A DNA stretch of 34,575 bases from Syntrophomonadaceae bacterium (GTDB lineage Bacteria; Bacillota; Dethiobacteria; DTU022; PWGO01), in assembly GCA_003554525.1 (NCBI GenBank), contig PWGO01000021.1, positions 1 through 34,575 on the forward strand, given 5' to 3'. Below the pieces are notes generated by a model that saw nothing but the letters and a program-made list of their open reading frames with translations, had not been told where the DNA came from and searched no databases. Below, piece by piece: positions 1-5,884 of this stretch (positions are counted from its first letter, which is position 1; each line of letters begins with the position of its first letter). The position numbers and the translations under genes are program-made.

Positions 1-117
1 CACCATCACGATGATAGGTATCCCGCGGAATTGGGCAAACTTCCAGGACAGCAGCGAAAGAAACGACCTAGAAGAAGAGGTACCAGAGGGAAAGGTCGAA
101 AAATTAATTACAGCTAG
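1..117 (+). CDS. possible 3' end of an element gene (partial)
   Basis: The window opens inside an open frame that ends at TAG 115-117. Frame 1 gives 38 residues with a very basic, glycine/arginine-rich tail (a QQRKKRPRRR stretch) of the kind seen at the disordered end of a DNA-binding protein. Frame 2 is also open, to TAA 152-154, so the frame is not certain. If real, it would be cargo of the integrative element whose integrase lies just downstream. No family is recognised. Confidence 0.3.
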   Translation, partial: HHHDDRYPAELGKLPGQQRKKRPRRRGTRGKGRKINYS

Positions 118-235
118 AAAGGATTTTAGCTCACCCCTGAGAGCTCCCCTTTAAGGTTGCAGCTCCCCCAAAAAGGGGAATCTATGTACTTTTAGCAGTC
201 CATAAATTTTGTGTTTCGGAAGGAGGGATAATAGT

Positions 236-394
236 ATGCAGGAATATCTATCTGTTAGGGAAGTTTTAGCAAGGCTGGAAGACCTCAAAGAAGAAGGATA
301 CCGATATATCCCCATTACAGATATGCTATTTCACATCTTAGAATTAGAAGATAATGACTTAAAAAAAATCTCGCAAGCCGATTCAAGCAAATAA
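236..394 (+). CDS. small element-borne protein, 52 aa, unknown
   Basis: The ATG at 236 is preceded by a strong GGAAGGAGGG ribosome binding site at 218-226 (about 9 nt spacing). This is better than the upstream in-frame TTG at 209, which lies before that site. The product is acidic and mostly helical (it begins MQEYLSVREVLARLEDLKEE), with no signal peptide, membrane segment or cysteine. It is not recognisable as a known excisionase. Its position directly before the integrase, in the same direction, is where many integrative elements keep a small regulatory or excisionase gene, but that role is only inferred from position. A 7-bp GC-rich hairpin (400-418) follows the stop codon without a T-tract. 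Confidence 0.6.
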   Translation: MQEYLSVREVLARLEDLKEEGYRYIPITDMLFHILELEDNDLKKISQADSSK

Positions 395-399
395 TCTAT

Positions 400-418
400 G
401 CGCCGTGCCATACGGCGC
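400..418 (+). other. GC-rich hairpin between the small ORF and the integrase
   Basis: GCGCCGT and ACGGCGC form a perfect 7-bp stem around a 5-nt loop, six bases after the stop codon of the 52-aa ORF. No T-run follows, so it is not a classical intrinsic terminator. It could weaken read-through into the integrase gene or protect the 3' end of the upstream message. Confidence 0.35.
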
Positions 419-476
419 TTACATATATATTTAGATAAAGTTTGTTTCCTTTACCTAAAAAAAGGAGTTGATGCCT

Positions 477-1712
477 ATGAAGGTAAAAAGACTAACTAAA
501 AAGAAGTTTAATGTAGTAGCCTCTCCTGTTCGCAGGAGGGATCAAATGCCGATCAGAAGGTTGCAAAAAGGCAAATATGAGATCTCAGTGGACACAGGTC
601 AACGTTATTCAAATGGTAGGAAAATATATCGAAGGGAGCGGATCACTGGCAACGAAAAAGATGCCAAGCGGAAAGAAAGGAATATGCAGGAGCAGATCCT
701 GCAGGAGCTTCAGCAACTTAAGGAGCAACAACATCCTCAACAAAAAAATAGCAAAAATACACCGTCGTTTCAAGAGCTTGCAGAAAGGTGGTTGTCAATG
801 CAGGAAAGCCTAAAGAAAGAGTCCACACTAAGGAGATATCGCCAAATATTAAATAATGAAATATTGCCCATATTTGGAAAAATGCAAATAGACGAAATTA
901 CACCTGACCATGTAGAGGATTTTTACTACAATCCTGAAAAGAAGGGCAAAGCTCTTCATAACCACAAGTCCATTATCAACACGGTAATGGAGCAAGCAAA
1001 AAAGAAGAAATATATTAGCGGTGAACACTACAGGAATATAGCAGAAATCCCAATTCCTAGCTGGGAATCAAAAGAGGTAAACTGCTTAAAAGATGACAAA
1101 GATATAGCCGATCTGCTATTTCAACTTTGGCTTTTAGAAAGTGTTTTGTTTGTTCCAACCTATATAGCAACCGCCACAGGGGGAAGGAGAGGGGAAATAT
1201 GTATGTTGCAGTGGATACACATAGACTTTGATAATCTTATCATTACATTCATCAAAATGAACACGAAAAACAAAGAAACAAGAACAGTAAAAATTACTGA
1301 GGTTGAAGGGGATATGCTAAGGGAAGTTAAAGAATATAGGAACGCCTCTGATCATGATTATGTATGTATTAACAGTCTTGGCAATCCCACGAACCCAGAG
1401 ACACTCTCCTCAAACTTCCGAAAAATGGCAAGAAAGTTAGGCTACAATATCAATTTCCATTCCCTGAGGCATTCCCACAACGTGATTCTGCAGTACAACG
1501 GACTCACTAGACGATATATTCAGGAAAAGATGGGATGGAAAGACTCACGAATGCTTGATCGATATTCTCACATCATAGAAGATCGGGAAGATCCAGTTGC
1601 TGCTGAAGCAATACAAAATATAACTTCTAAACTCAAAAGCAAAATTGACACAAACTCTGACACAAACAAAGAAAATGGCCCTCCCAAAGGAGAGCCGAAT
1701 TCCGATATGTAG
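477..1712 (+). CDS. int: tyrosine-family site-specific integrase
   Basis: Phage/ICE-type tyrosine recombinase of about 411 aa. It has an N-terminal basic arm-binding region (about residues 1-75), a SAM-like core-binding domain (TPSFQELAERWLSMQESL, about 100-180) and a C-terminal catalytic domain. The catalytic set is visible: Arg in TGGRRGEICMLQW, HSLRHSHN (H-x-x-R), GW in MGWKDSR and the nucleophile Tyr in MLDRYSHI. It therefore looks intact and active. ATG 477 is chosen because GGAG at 464-467 is 9 nt away; ATG 471 is only 3 nt from it. The last codons encode a DTNSDT tail. The stop codon TAG 1710-1712 directly touches the CCA end of a tRNA-Thr gene, so this is the integrase at the tRNA end of an element lying to the left. 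Excision would regenerate a circle carrying attP next to this gene. Confidence 0.95.
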   Translation: MKVKRLTKKKFNVVASPVRRRDQMPIRRLQKGKYEISVDTGQRYSNGRKIYRRERITGNEKDAKRKERNMQEQILQELQQLKEQQHPQQKNSKNTPSFQELAERWLSMQESLKKESTLRRYRQILNNEILPIFGKMQIDEITPDHVEDFYYNPEKKGKALHNHKSIINTVMEQAKKKKYISGEHYRNIAEIPIPSWESKEVNCLKDDKDIADLLFQLWLLESVLFVPTYIATATGGRRGEICMLQWIHIDFDNLIITFIKMNTKNKETRTVKITEVEGDMLREVKEYRNASDHDYVCINSLGNPTNPETLSSNFRKMARKLGYNINFHSLRHSHNVILQYNGLTRRYIQEKMGWKDSRMLDRYSHIIEDREDPVAAEAIQNITSKLKSKIDTNSDTNKENGPPKGEPNSDM

Positions 1713-1740
1713 TGGAGCCGACATGGGGAGTCGAACCCCA
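1713..1740. other. inferred attachment-site core in the tRNA 3' end
   Basis: An integrase gene ending one base from a tRNA CCA end is the usual geometry for elements that recombine into the 3' part of a tRNA gene. The core should be a stretch of the T arm and acceptor stem, duplicated at the far (left) end of the element, which is outside the window. Its exact length cannot be set here, so the interval is only indicative. Confidence 0.45.
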
Positions 1741-1788
1741 AACCTGCGGATTACGATTCCGCTGCTCTGCCAGTTGAGCTATGCCGGC
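1713..1788 (-). tRNA. tRNA-Thr (anticodon CGU)
   Basis: Read on the minus strand this is a complete 76-nt cloverleaf with encoded CCA. The acceptor stem is GCCGGCA with TGTCGGC (one G-T pair), the D stem GCTC/GAGC, the anticodon stem GCGGA/TCCGC with loop ATCGTAA (anticodon CGT, reading ACG Thr codons), and the T stem TGGGG/CCCCA with loop TTCGACT. The discriminator base is U. The 3' end at 1713 touches the integrase stop codon, so the 3' half of this gene is the likely integration target. It has its own promoter at 1799-1827. Confidence 0.95.
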
Positions 1789-1798
1789 TTGCATCCTT

Positions 1799-1827
1799 AT
1801 TTTAACCTAAAAACCCCGTCATTTCAA
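1799..1827 (-). promoter_or_regulatory. sigma-A promoter of tRNA-Thr
   Basis: On the minus strand TTGAAA (1822-1827) and TAAAAT (1799-1804) are separated by exactly 17 bp. The -10 ends 10 bases before the mature tRNA 5' end. This is a good vegetative promoter and shows that the tRNA can be transcribed independently of the elements around it. Confidence 0.75.
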
Positions 1828-2048
1828 GGGTTTTGAGGAATTGCTTTTTCTGGAAGATCAGGTCCGGTATCCAGCTGTGTGTCAAATATGTGTCAAATAG
1901 TATCGTTATCTTCACGGCCTACTATTTTGGCGCTTTCTCTTTCAGCAACTTCGAAGTCTTTTTCTGGTTCTTTTTCTCCGTGCAAAAAATTTTGAAATAT
2001 CGTTCCCAGTAATTTATTGCCTGCTTTTTCTACGTGCCAGTATATATT
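1824..2048 (-). pseudogene. decayed tail of a second tyrosine integrase (tentative)
   Basis: An open minus-strand frame of 75 codons without a start. It begins with a YWHV segment that resembles the Y-S-H-V around the nucleophile of tyrosine integrases. It then runs through a charged helix (FQNFLHGEKEPEKDFEVAER), reaches an in-frame TGA at 1893-1895, and continues to HIFDTQLDTGPDLPEKAIP and a final TGA at 1824-1826. The DTQLDT tail resembles the DTNSDT tail of the intact integrase across the tRNA. Lack of a 5' part and the internal stop argue for a relic of an older insertion at this tRNA. It overlaps the -35 region of the tRNA promoter. The family call rests on short motifs only. Confidence 0.4.
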
Positions 2049-2111
2049 TTATGTAAAGCTTGTCATAAAATATATTCAAGATATTTGCTCAGCGCATAAA
2101 GTACAATTTAA

Positions 2112-2145
2112 AGCTCTTTGGTCGCATTGACCAAAGAGCTTTTTT
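2112..2145 (+). terminator. strong intrinsic terminator
   Basis: A perfect 12-bp stem (AGCTCTTTGGTC with GACCAAAGAGCT, loop GCATT) is followed by TTTTT on the plus strand. On the minus strand the tail is only TTTAAATTG, so it is stronger for plus transcripts. It also lies just downstream of the broken minus-strand gene at 2176-2431. No intact plus gene ends here, so it is probably a leftover of the region's earlier content. Confidence 0.75.
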
Positions 2146-2175
2146 GTGCAGAAGCACGAGCTGCAGTAATATACA

Positions 2176-2431
2176 TCAGCACATTTTGCAGCAGCCTCCT
2201 GGTTTTTTAGACTTCTTAAACCAGTGGAATGAATATGCGTTTTTATGCCACATTTTAATGGTTTGAAGTGAATAGAAAACCATATAGTTTTGCCATGCAG
2301 GCCAAAACAAATATAGCAGTACCCAGAATTGTCGGAAAGCGGGTGTTGGTGTAGGTTTAGGAAGTTTGCCAGCTTCTATTTGGTGATTTATTAGGGAAAC
2401 AAAGGCAGTGTTCTTTCCTTAGTGGCCGCAT
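2176..2431 (-). pseudogene. frameshifted small membrane-like gene with a Cys-rich tail
   Basis: A minus-strand ATG at 2429-2431 opens a frame (MRPLRKE) that runs out after 24 codons. The -1/+1 shifted frame continues without stop for 80 codons to TGA 2176-2178. That frame encodes LINHQIEAGKLPKPTPTPAF, a very hydrophobic tryptophan-rich segment (FWVLLYLFWPAW), a basic stretch and a GGCCKMC ending. The joined protein would be about 84 aa with one membrane helix and a C-terminal CCxxC. The composition is far from random, so a single-base indel in a real small gene is likely. The family is not recognised. The strong hairpin at 2112-2145 lies 30 bases past its stop. Confidence 0.45.
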
Positions 2432-2499
2432 TTTAGCGCCGTTTGACTTGTTTAGCACTTCCCTTCTACAGGAATAATCGATGGAAATACCGTTTATAA

Positions 2500-2528
2500 T
2501 TGAATTGTACAGGCAAAAAAAGTATAAT
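2500..2528 (+). promoter_or_regulatory. promoter of the toxin-antitoxin pair, with direct repeats
   Basis: TTGAAT (2500-2505), a 17-bp spacer and TATAAT (2523-2528) form a good sigma-A promoter 36 bp before the antitoxin ATG. The 10-mer TATAATTGAA occurs at 2495-2504 and again at 2523-2532, spaced 28 bp, so it covers both promoter boxes. Repeats over a promoter are typical operators for antitoxin autoregulation; that use is inferred. Confidence 0.6.
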
Positions 2529-2563
2529 TGAAATAGACAGTTTAAAGAAGGTAGGTGACAGGA

Positions 2564-2839
2564 ATGTCTAATCTAGAAATATCTAAAAAAGAAATAGTTG
2601 AATATAAAAAACTCAGCATTATAGCTGAGTTGACCCCTTTGAAAGAATATGTAAAACTGCTGGAAAAAAAACATGAGTGTAACTTTAAGGAATTTGAAAA
2701 GAAAGTTAAAGAAGCTCCCGAGGATTTTGAAATGTGGGATGACTATATTGAATGGAAAGCTTATCAGGAAAAGATTAACGAACTAAATAAAAGGCTTGGG
2801 AGTATTGAAGATGCAAAAGATATTAAATTTACTGAATAG
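2564..2839 (+). CDS. antitoxin-like coiled-coil partner of a TumE-type toxin
   Basis: A 91-aa cytoplasmic, charged, mostly helical protein. It carries the sequence MWDDYIEWKAYQEKI between two predicted helices, and its N-terminal half (IVEYKKLSIIAELTPLKEYV) looks like a coiled coil. It has no HTH that can be recognised by eye. The start is ATG 2564, with AGGTGA just upstream, rather than the in-frame GTG at 2555. It overlaps the toxin gene by 29 nt, which implies translational coupling. Small proteins of this kind sit directly upstream of DUF6516 genes in other clostridia and archaea (from memory of such loci). Acting as the antitoxin is inferred from order, overlap and the repeat-bearing promoter. 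Confidence 0.65.
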   Translation: MSNLEISKKEIVEYKKLSIIAELTPLKEYVKLLEKKHECNFKEFEKKVKEAPEDFEMWDDYIEWKAYQEKINELNKRLGSIEDAKDIKFTE

Positions 2840-3158
2840 CTCAGGTATTGTATATGGTTATGAGGTATTGGATTTTAAACAAGGGGATTGCTTTTCGTAT
2901 CTTAAATTAAGAGCCGAATTAATTAATTCAACATATTTATATGTAAGAATTTACATATCAAGAGTGGATTATATATACTCTTTCCATTGGCAAGATAAGA
3001 ACAATAATCTAATAATTAGATGGGATAACGCTCCGCATCATAATAATGTCAGCACTTTTCCTCATCATAAGCATATAGGAGAACAGGTAACCGAATCTTA
3101 TGAAGTAACTGTAGAAGAGGTTTTAAGTTATATTGGAAAAGAGACTAAATGGTTTTAG
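2811..3158 (+). CDS. TumE-family (DUF6516) toxin-like protein
   Basis: A 115-aa protein with the family's signature in the second half: YSFHWQD, RWDNAPHH and FPHHKHIG, followed by a VEEVLSYI helix. The histidine/aspartate-rich WDNAPHH and PHHxH segments are the conserved core of DUF6516 proteins, annotated as the toxin of TumE-type toxin-antitoxin systems; the cellular target is not well defined. ATG 2811 is chosen: GGGAG at 2798-2802 lies inside the upstream gene at 8 nt spacing, and the TTG at 2796 precedes that site. It overlaps the antitoxin-like gene by 29 nt. All conserved segments are present and no frameshift is seen, so the cassette may be functional. Confidence 0.75.
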   Translation: MQKILNLLNSSGIVYGYEVLDFKQGDCFSYLKLRAELINSTYLYVRIYISRVDYIYSFHWQDKNNNLIIRWDNAPHHNNVSTFPHHKHIGEQVTESYEVTVEEVLSYIGKETKWF

Positions 3159-3269
3159 AATCAATTCTGGAGAATGTATTAAGTTTTGTGTAAATGGCAA
3201 TGACTACCATTAAACGAAAAGAGTTGCCATTTATTCAAGACTTGAAATACAAAATTATCAGGGAGTTAG

Positions 3270-3376
3270 CTAAAGATTGCTTCCATCATACCCCCCATAG
3301 GCTAACTTGCTGCCATCGGGCGAGTATTCCATATCAAAAATTTGACCTTCGTGAATATCCAGAACCCTTTTTGTAC
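3270..3376 (-). pseudogene. WD40/TolB-like fragment left of the IS630 insertion
   Basis: On the minus strand the sequence next to the IS encodes VLDIHEGQIFDMEYSP followed by DGSKLAYGGYDGS and then a stop at 3270-3272. G-x-I-F-x-M-x-Y-S-P-D-G is the classic beta-propeller (WD40/TolB) repeat pattern. This piece is not in frame with the secreted-protein ORF on the other side of the IS (5190-5675): removing the IS joins that ORF to a different frame ending at 3302-3304. Either the host gene was already frameshifted or two different relics meet here. The rest of 3159-3378 contains no supportable gene. Confidence 0.5.
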
Positions 3377-3378
3377 TA

Positions 3379-3402
3379 GTACAGCGTCCCATAAATTCGT
3401 TC
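3379..3402 (+). repeat. IS630 left terminal inverted repeat
   Basis: 24 bp, starting GTACAGCGTCCCATAAATTC. It is perfectly complementary to 5166-5189 and directly preceded by the TA duplication at 3377-3378. Confidence 0.92.
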
Positions 3403-3510
3403 CCATCGAACCCTTTACTCCTTCTGGGGGTTCGTGAAGTGCGTAGTTCTTTTCCATATAATAATCTCAAAAAAAAATTGCAAAACAGGGCTATATTGCC
3501 ATAATTTACC

Positions 3511-3539
3511 TTGTACTATTTCCACACCTGTTGTATGAT
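3511..3539 (+). promoter_or_regulatory. IS630 internal promoter
   Basis: TTGTAC (3511-3516) and TATGAT (3534-3539) are spaced exactly 17 bp, 33 bp before the first ORF of the element. It would drive the 58-aa ORF, the transposase and the 99-aa ORF as one message. Confidence 0.6.
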
Positions 3540-3572
3540 GGGAGATAAGAAACCCTTAAAGGAGCAGGTGCC

Positions 3573-3749
3573 ATGCAAACCTACGATATCAAATATCTGG
3601 TGTCAAGGCTCACCTTACAGCAATTTTGGGTACGGGAAACCTGTACTGCCCTTAAAGAGAAGCCTACTTGCTGGCAAAAAGTTCAGTTATTACCTGTAAA
3701 CAGATCGCTGTGGAGGTTTGCTCTTTTTGTCAAGGGGGGTCGGCAGTGA
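3573..3749 (+). CDS. small ORF preceding the IS630 transposase, 58 aa
   Basis: The ATG at 3573 has a clear AAAGGAG at 3558-3564 (8 nt spacing), and the frame is open to TGA 3747-3749. The product (it begins MQTYDIKYLVSRLTLQQFWV) is basic and tryptophan-containing, with no recognised domain. Its end overlaps the start of the transposase in another frame by about 23 nt. It may be a small IS protein, a leader whose translation controls transposase expression, or the 5' part of a frameshift-made fusion. The transposase alone already has a full-length N-terminal HTH domain. Confidence 0.5.
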   Translation: MQTYDIKYLVSRLTLQQFWVRETCTALKEKPTCWQKVQLLPVNRSLWRFALFVKGGRQ

Positions 3750-4833
3750 TCCGACCCAAGAGCAAAGAGGTGAACTGCAAACCATCTTGGGCAGCCATAA
3801 ATCCGAACAGCGTTTATTTCTCAGGGCTTCGATTGTCTGGCAGCTGTTTGAAGAGAGGCGCCCGGTAGCCAAGGTCGCCCGAAACCTACAAGTATCGGCA
3901 AAAACCGTGCGTAAATGGGAATCCCGTTTTATGGACCAGGGCATGGACGGTCTTGATGACCTGCCGCGGATTGGTGCTCCGCCCAAGTTTCGTGTTGAGC
4001 AACGCTGTGAAATTATTGCCATCGCTTGTGATAAGCCGGAAAATTACGGTTTCGAAGGGGAGGCCAAATGGACGCTCAACACCCTGACAGAAGCAGTCAA
4101 CAAAAACATCGACACCCTTGAGATAAGCCGCAGCAGTGTGCACCGCACTCTGACGGAAGTGGATTTAAAACCGCACCGGATCAATATGTGGCTGCACAGC
4201 ACAGACTCCGAGTTCAAGGAAAAAGTAAACGACGTAGTCGCACTGTACAATGAGCCGCCCCAAAACGCCGTTGTCTTATGCGTCGATGAAAAAACCGGCA
4301 TGCAGGCCACAGAACGCAAATATAAAACCGAAGGACCGCAGCCGGGCAAACAGGGCAAATACGAACACCATTACAAACGCCACGGCACCCAGTCGCTGTT
4401 CGCTGCGTTTAATACCCAAACCGGTCATGTAACTGGTTGGTGTAACGATACAAGAAGAGCAGAAGACTTGCTCGAGTTCATGGAAGTATTGGCAGGTAAA
4501 TACGCGCATGTAGAGAAAATAATCATCATCTGGGATAACCTGAATACCCACTTAGACGGCCCATCAAAGCGCTGGACAGAATTTAACAAAAGGCACGGGA
4601 ACAAGTTCGAGTTTCATTACACTCCCATCCACGCTTCCTGGGTCAACCAGGTGGAGCTTTTTTTCTCCATTTTACAGAAACGCTGCTTAAAACACGGTAA
4701 CTTCCGCTCTGTCCAGGACCTGAAAACAAAGGTCATGGCCTTTATCCGGCGCTGGAATGAAAAAGAAGGGCACCCGTTTAACTGGACTTTTCGTGGTTAT
4801 CCCTTGCAAAACCAAAAGAAAGAGGTGGCATAA
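3727..4833 (+). CDS. IS630-family DDE transposase
   Basis: About 368 aa. The N-terminal part is a helix-turn-helix region (VAKVARNLQVSAKTVRKWE, then a second winged-helix segment around ISRSSVHRTL). A DDE catalytic domain follows, with Asp in VVLCVDEKTG, Asp in IIIWDNLNTH and Glu in HASWVNQVELFFS, which is the IS630 D-D-E arrangement. It binds the 24-bp ends and moves the element by cut-and-paste into TA. TTG 3727 is the more likely start because TGGAGG at 3711-3716 is 10 nt away; the TTG at 3718 is too close. The stop codon is followed immediately by the ATG of the 99-aa ORF. No disabling mutation is visible. Confidence 0.92.
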   Translation: MSRGVGSDPTQEQRGELQTILGSHKSEQRLFLRASIVWQLFEERRPVAKVARNLQVSAKTVRKWESRFMDQGMDGLDDLPRIGAPPKFRVEQRCEIIAIACDKPENYGFEGEAKWTLNTLTEAVNKNIDTLEISRSSVHRTLTEVDLKPHRINMWLHSTDSEFKEKVNDVVALYNEPPQNAVVLCVDEKTGMQATERKYKTEGPQPGKQGKYEHHYKRHGTQSLFAAFNTQTGHVTGWCNDTRRAEDLLEFMEVLAGKYAHVEKIIIIWDNLNTHLDGPSKRWTEFNKRHGNKFEFHYTPIHASWVNQVELFFSILQKRCLKHGNFRSVQDLKTKVMAFIRRWNEKEGHPFNWTFRGYPLQNQKKEVA

Positions 4834-5133
4834 ATGCCCAAGGACCGCAAAATGGCCAACAAACATGCGTCCGAAAAAATCTTGCACCTGCTGAAAGAAA
4901 AGGGGATTGACCATTTATACATCCAGGCAAGAGGAGACCACTTGGTGCTCTATTCCCTGGAAGACGAAGAAAAGATCAACCGCATCCGGTTTACCCGGGT
5001 ATCGGTCAATAAATACCAGCTCAGCATGGCCAACCACCAGGGCCGCTGGGAGAAAACACCGTCTATCGGAACAATCCCGGAACTTGTGGAATTACTGATC
5101 GAACAATTCTCCTTTACGCTGGCAAAGTATTAA
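4834..5133 (+). CDS. IS630 passenger ORF, 99 aa, unknown
   Basis: It begins at the ATG directly after the transposase TAA, with AGAGGTGG a few bases upstream, so it is probably translated by coupling. The product is a soluble alpha/beta protein (ILHLLKEKGIDHLYIQARGD, then strand-rich RIRFTRVSVNKYQLSM) ending in a hydrophobic helix. It has no catalytic motif that I recognise. Its stop lies 32 bp inside the right inverted repeat, so it is part of the element. It might regulate transposition or be a fortuitous cargo gene. Confidence 0.7.
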   Translation: MPKDRKMANKHASEKILHLLKEKGIDHLYIQARGDHLVLYSLEDEEKINRIRFTRVSVNKYQLSMANHQGRWEKTPSIGTIPELVELLIEQFSFTLAKY

Positions 5134-5675
5134 CCGGGAAATACTTCTCTGATATTTTTTTCAAAGAACGAATTTATGGGACGCTGTACTAGTATGAAGC
5201 CACTTTCTTTTTCCGTATTATAATAATAGTTCCTTCTTCCAATCTTATATACTATATCATATTCAGGTAACTCTTCTATATGCAAGCTTGAATCAAATGG
5301 TCCTAATAGCATAAAAAACTCATAACTATTTTTTTCTTTATTAAAATCAAGCATTAATTTGTACCTTATTTTACCATTATAGGTAACAAAATAGTGCTTC
5401 CCGGTTTTATTTAAATCAAAATCCTTAAACTTTGGCGTTTTATTTTCTTTCATTATTGCTTCCCCTTGAGTTAATGGATTAAAATGGTAAACTTTTGCTT
5501 CATTTTTTACCTTTGGCCTTATAAATTCTTTTTCTTCCATTTCTATTTCTTCCATGATTCTGTCTTCAGTTTCTTCCAACCAATTATTGGCTACTTCTTC
5601 AGGAGTCGATTCAGCAAAAGCGTAAGTTTTAGTAAATAACAATAAACAAGCAATTATCATAATACTCTTTATCAA
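5130..5675 (-). pseudogene. exported protein gene truncated by IS630
   Basis: The frame starts at TTG 5675 with AGGAG 8 nt upstream and opens with a signal peptide (hydrophobic MIIACLLLF core, probable type I cleavage after TYAFA). The native part covers about 161 residues to position 5190; the last 20 residues up to TAA 5130-5132 come from IS sequence. The body is acidic near the N terminus (an EETEDRIMEEIEMEEKEF stretch), then strand-rich (HYFVTYNGKIRYKLMLDF, YDIVYKIGRRNYYY). No family is recognised. The left flank of the IS carries a beta-propeller-like fragment in a different frame. AT-rich codon use differs from the flagellar genes and suggests acquired DNA. A palindromic repeat sits 29 bp upstream of the start. 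Confidence 0.7.
5166..5189 (-). repeat. IS630 right terminal inverted repeat
   Basis: 24 bp, the exact reverse complement of 3379-3402, followed by TA at 5190-5191. The 3' end of the interrupted minus-strand gene now reads through this repeat into the IS. Confidence 0.92.
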
Positions 5676-5704
5676 TTATACCACTCCTTTTATTTTTTTA
5701 AATT

Positions 5705-5850
5705 GTAACTACTCAGGCATCCACTGCTGCGCCAGGGGGACGGTTACATCGTCTTCCCTTCGGACCTCCGCTTCGCTCCGGTGACGCTCGAACCGTCCCC
5801 GCAGGCGCAGCATGCCTCTTAACTTACTTTTACTTGGCTTGAGTAGTTAC
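5705..5850 (-). repeat. palindromic mobile-like repeat, copy A (146 bp)
   Basis: The ends are inverted (GTAACTACTCA at 5705-5715; TGAGTAGTTAC at 5840-5850). Inside them GCTGCGCC (5726-5733) pairs with GGCGCAGC (5804-5811), and GGGGACGGTT pairs with AACCGTCCCC (5791-5800), so the whole unit can fold into one long hairpin. It is flanked on both sides by the 8-bp direct repeat TTTAAATT (5697-5704 and 5851-5858), the mark of a transposition event. It has no coding capacity. A near-identical copy is at 10448-10595 and a diverged one at about 22050-22202. Best read as a MITE-like element; a GTAA terminus with 8-bp duplication would fit mobilisation by an IS66-type transposase, which is an inference. 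Confidence 0.88.
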
Positions 5851-5884
5851 TTTAAATTTTAGATTCAACAACCAGTATCTTCTT

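Larger units (their letters stand above)
3379..5189 (+). mobile_element. complete IS630-family insertion sequence (1811 bp)
   Basis: The element is bounded by a 24-bp perfect inverted repeat (3379-3402 and 5166-5189, beginning GTACAGCGTCCC). It is flanked on both sides by TA (3377-3378 and 5190-5191), the TA target duplication expected of IS630/Tc1-mariner relatives. It contains a promoter (3511-3539), a 58-aa ORF, the DDE transposase and a 99-aa ORF, all on the plus strand. Perfect repeat ends and an intact transposase suggest a recent insertion. It interrupts a minus-strand gene for a secreted protein. IS630 elements normally carry only a transposase, so the downstream 99-aa ORF is an uncommon passenger. 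Confidence 0.92.

Noticed and set aside
1645-1836. Open plus frame running across the integrase end and the tRNA gene
   Set aside because: It is the tRNA read as protein; the cloverleaf and its promoter explain the sequence.
3194-3379. 61-codon plus-strand frame left of the IS
   Set aside because: No ribosome binding site, it runs into the IS end, and the minus strand holds a clear beta-propeller-like fragment over the same bases.
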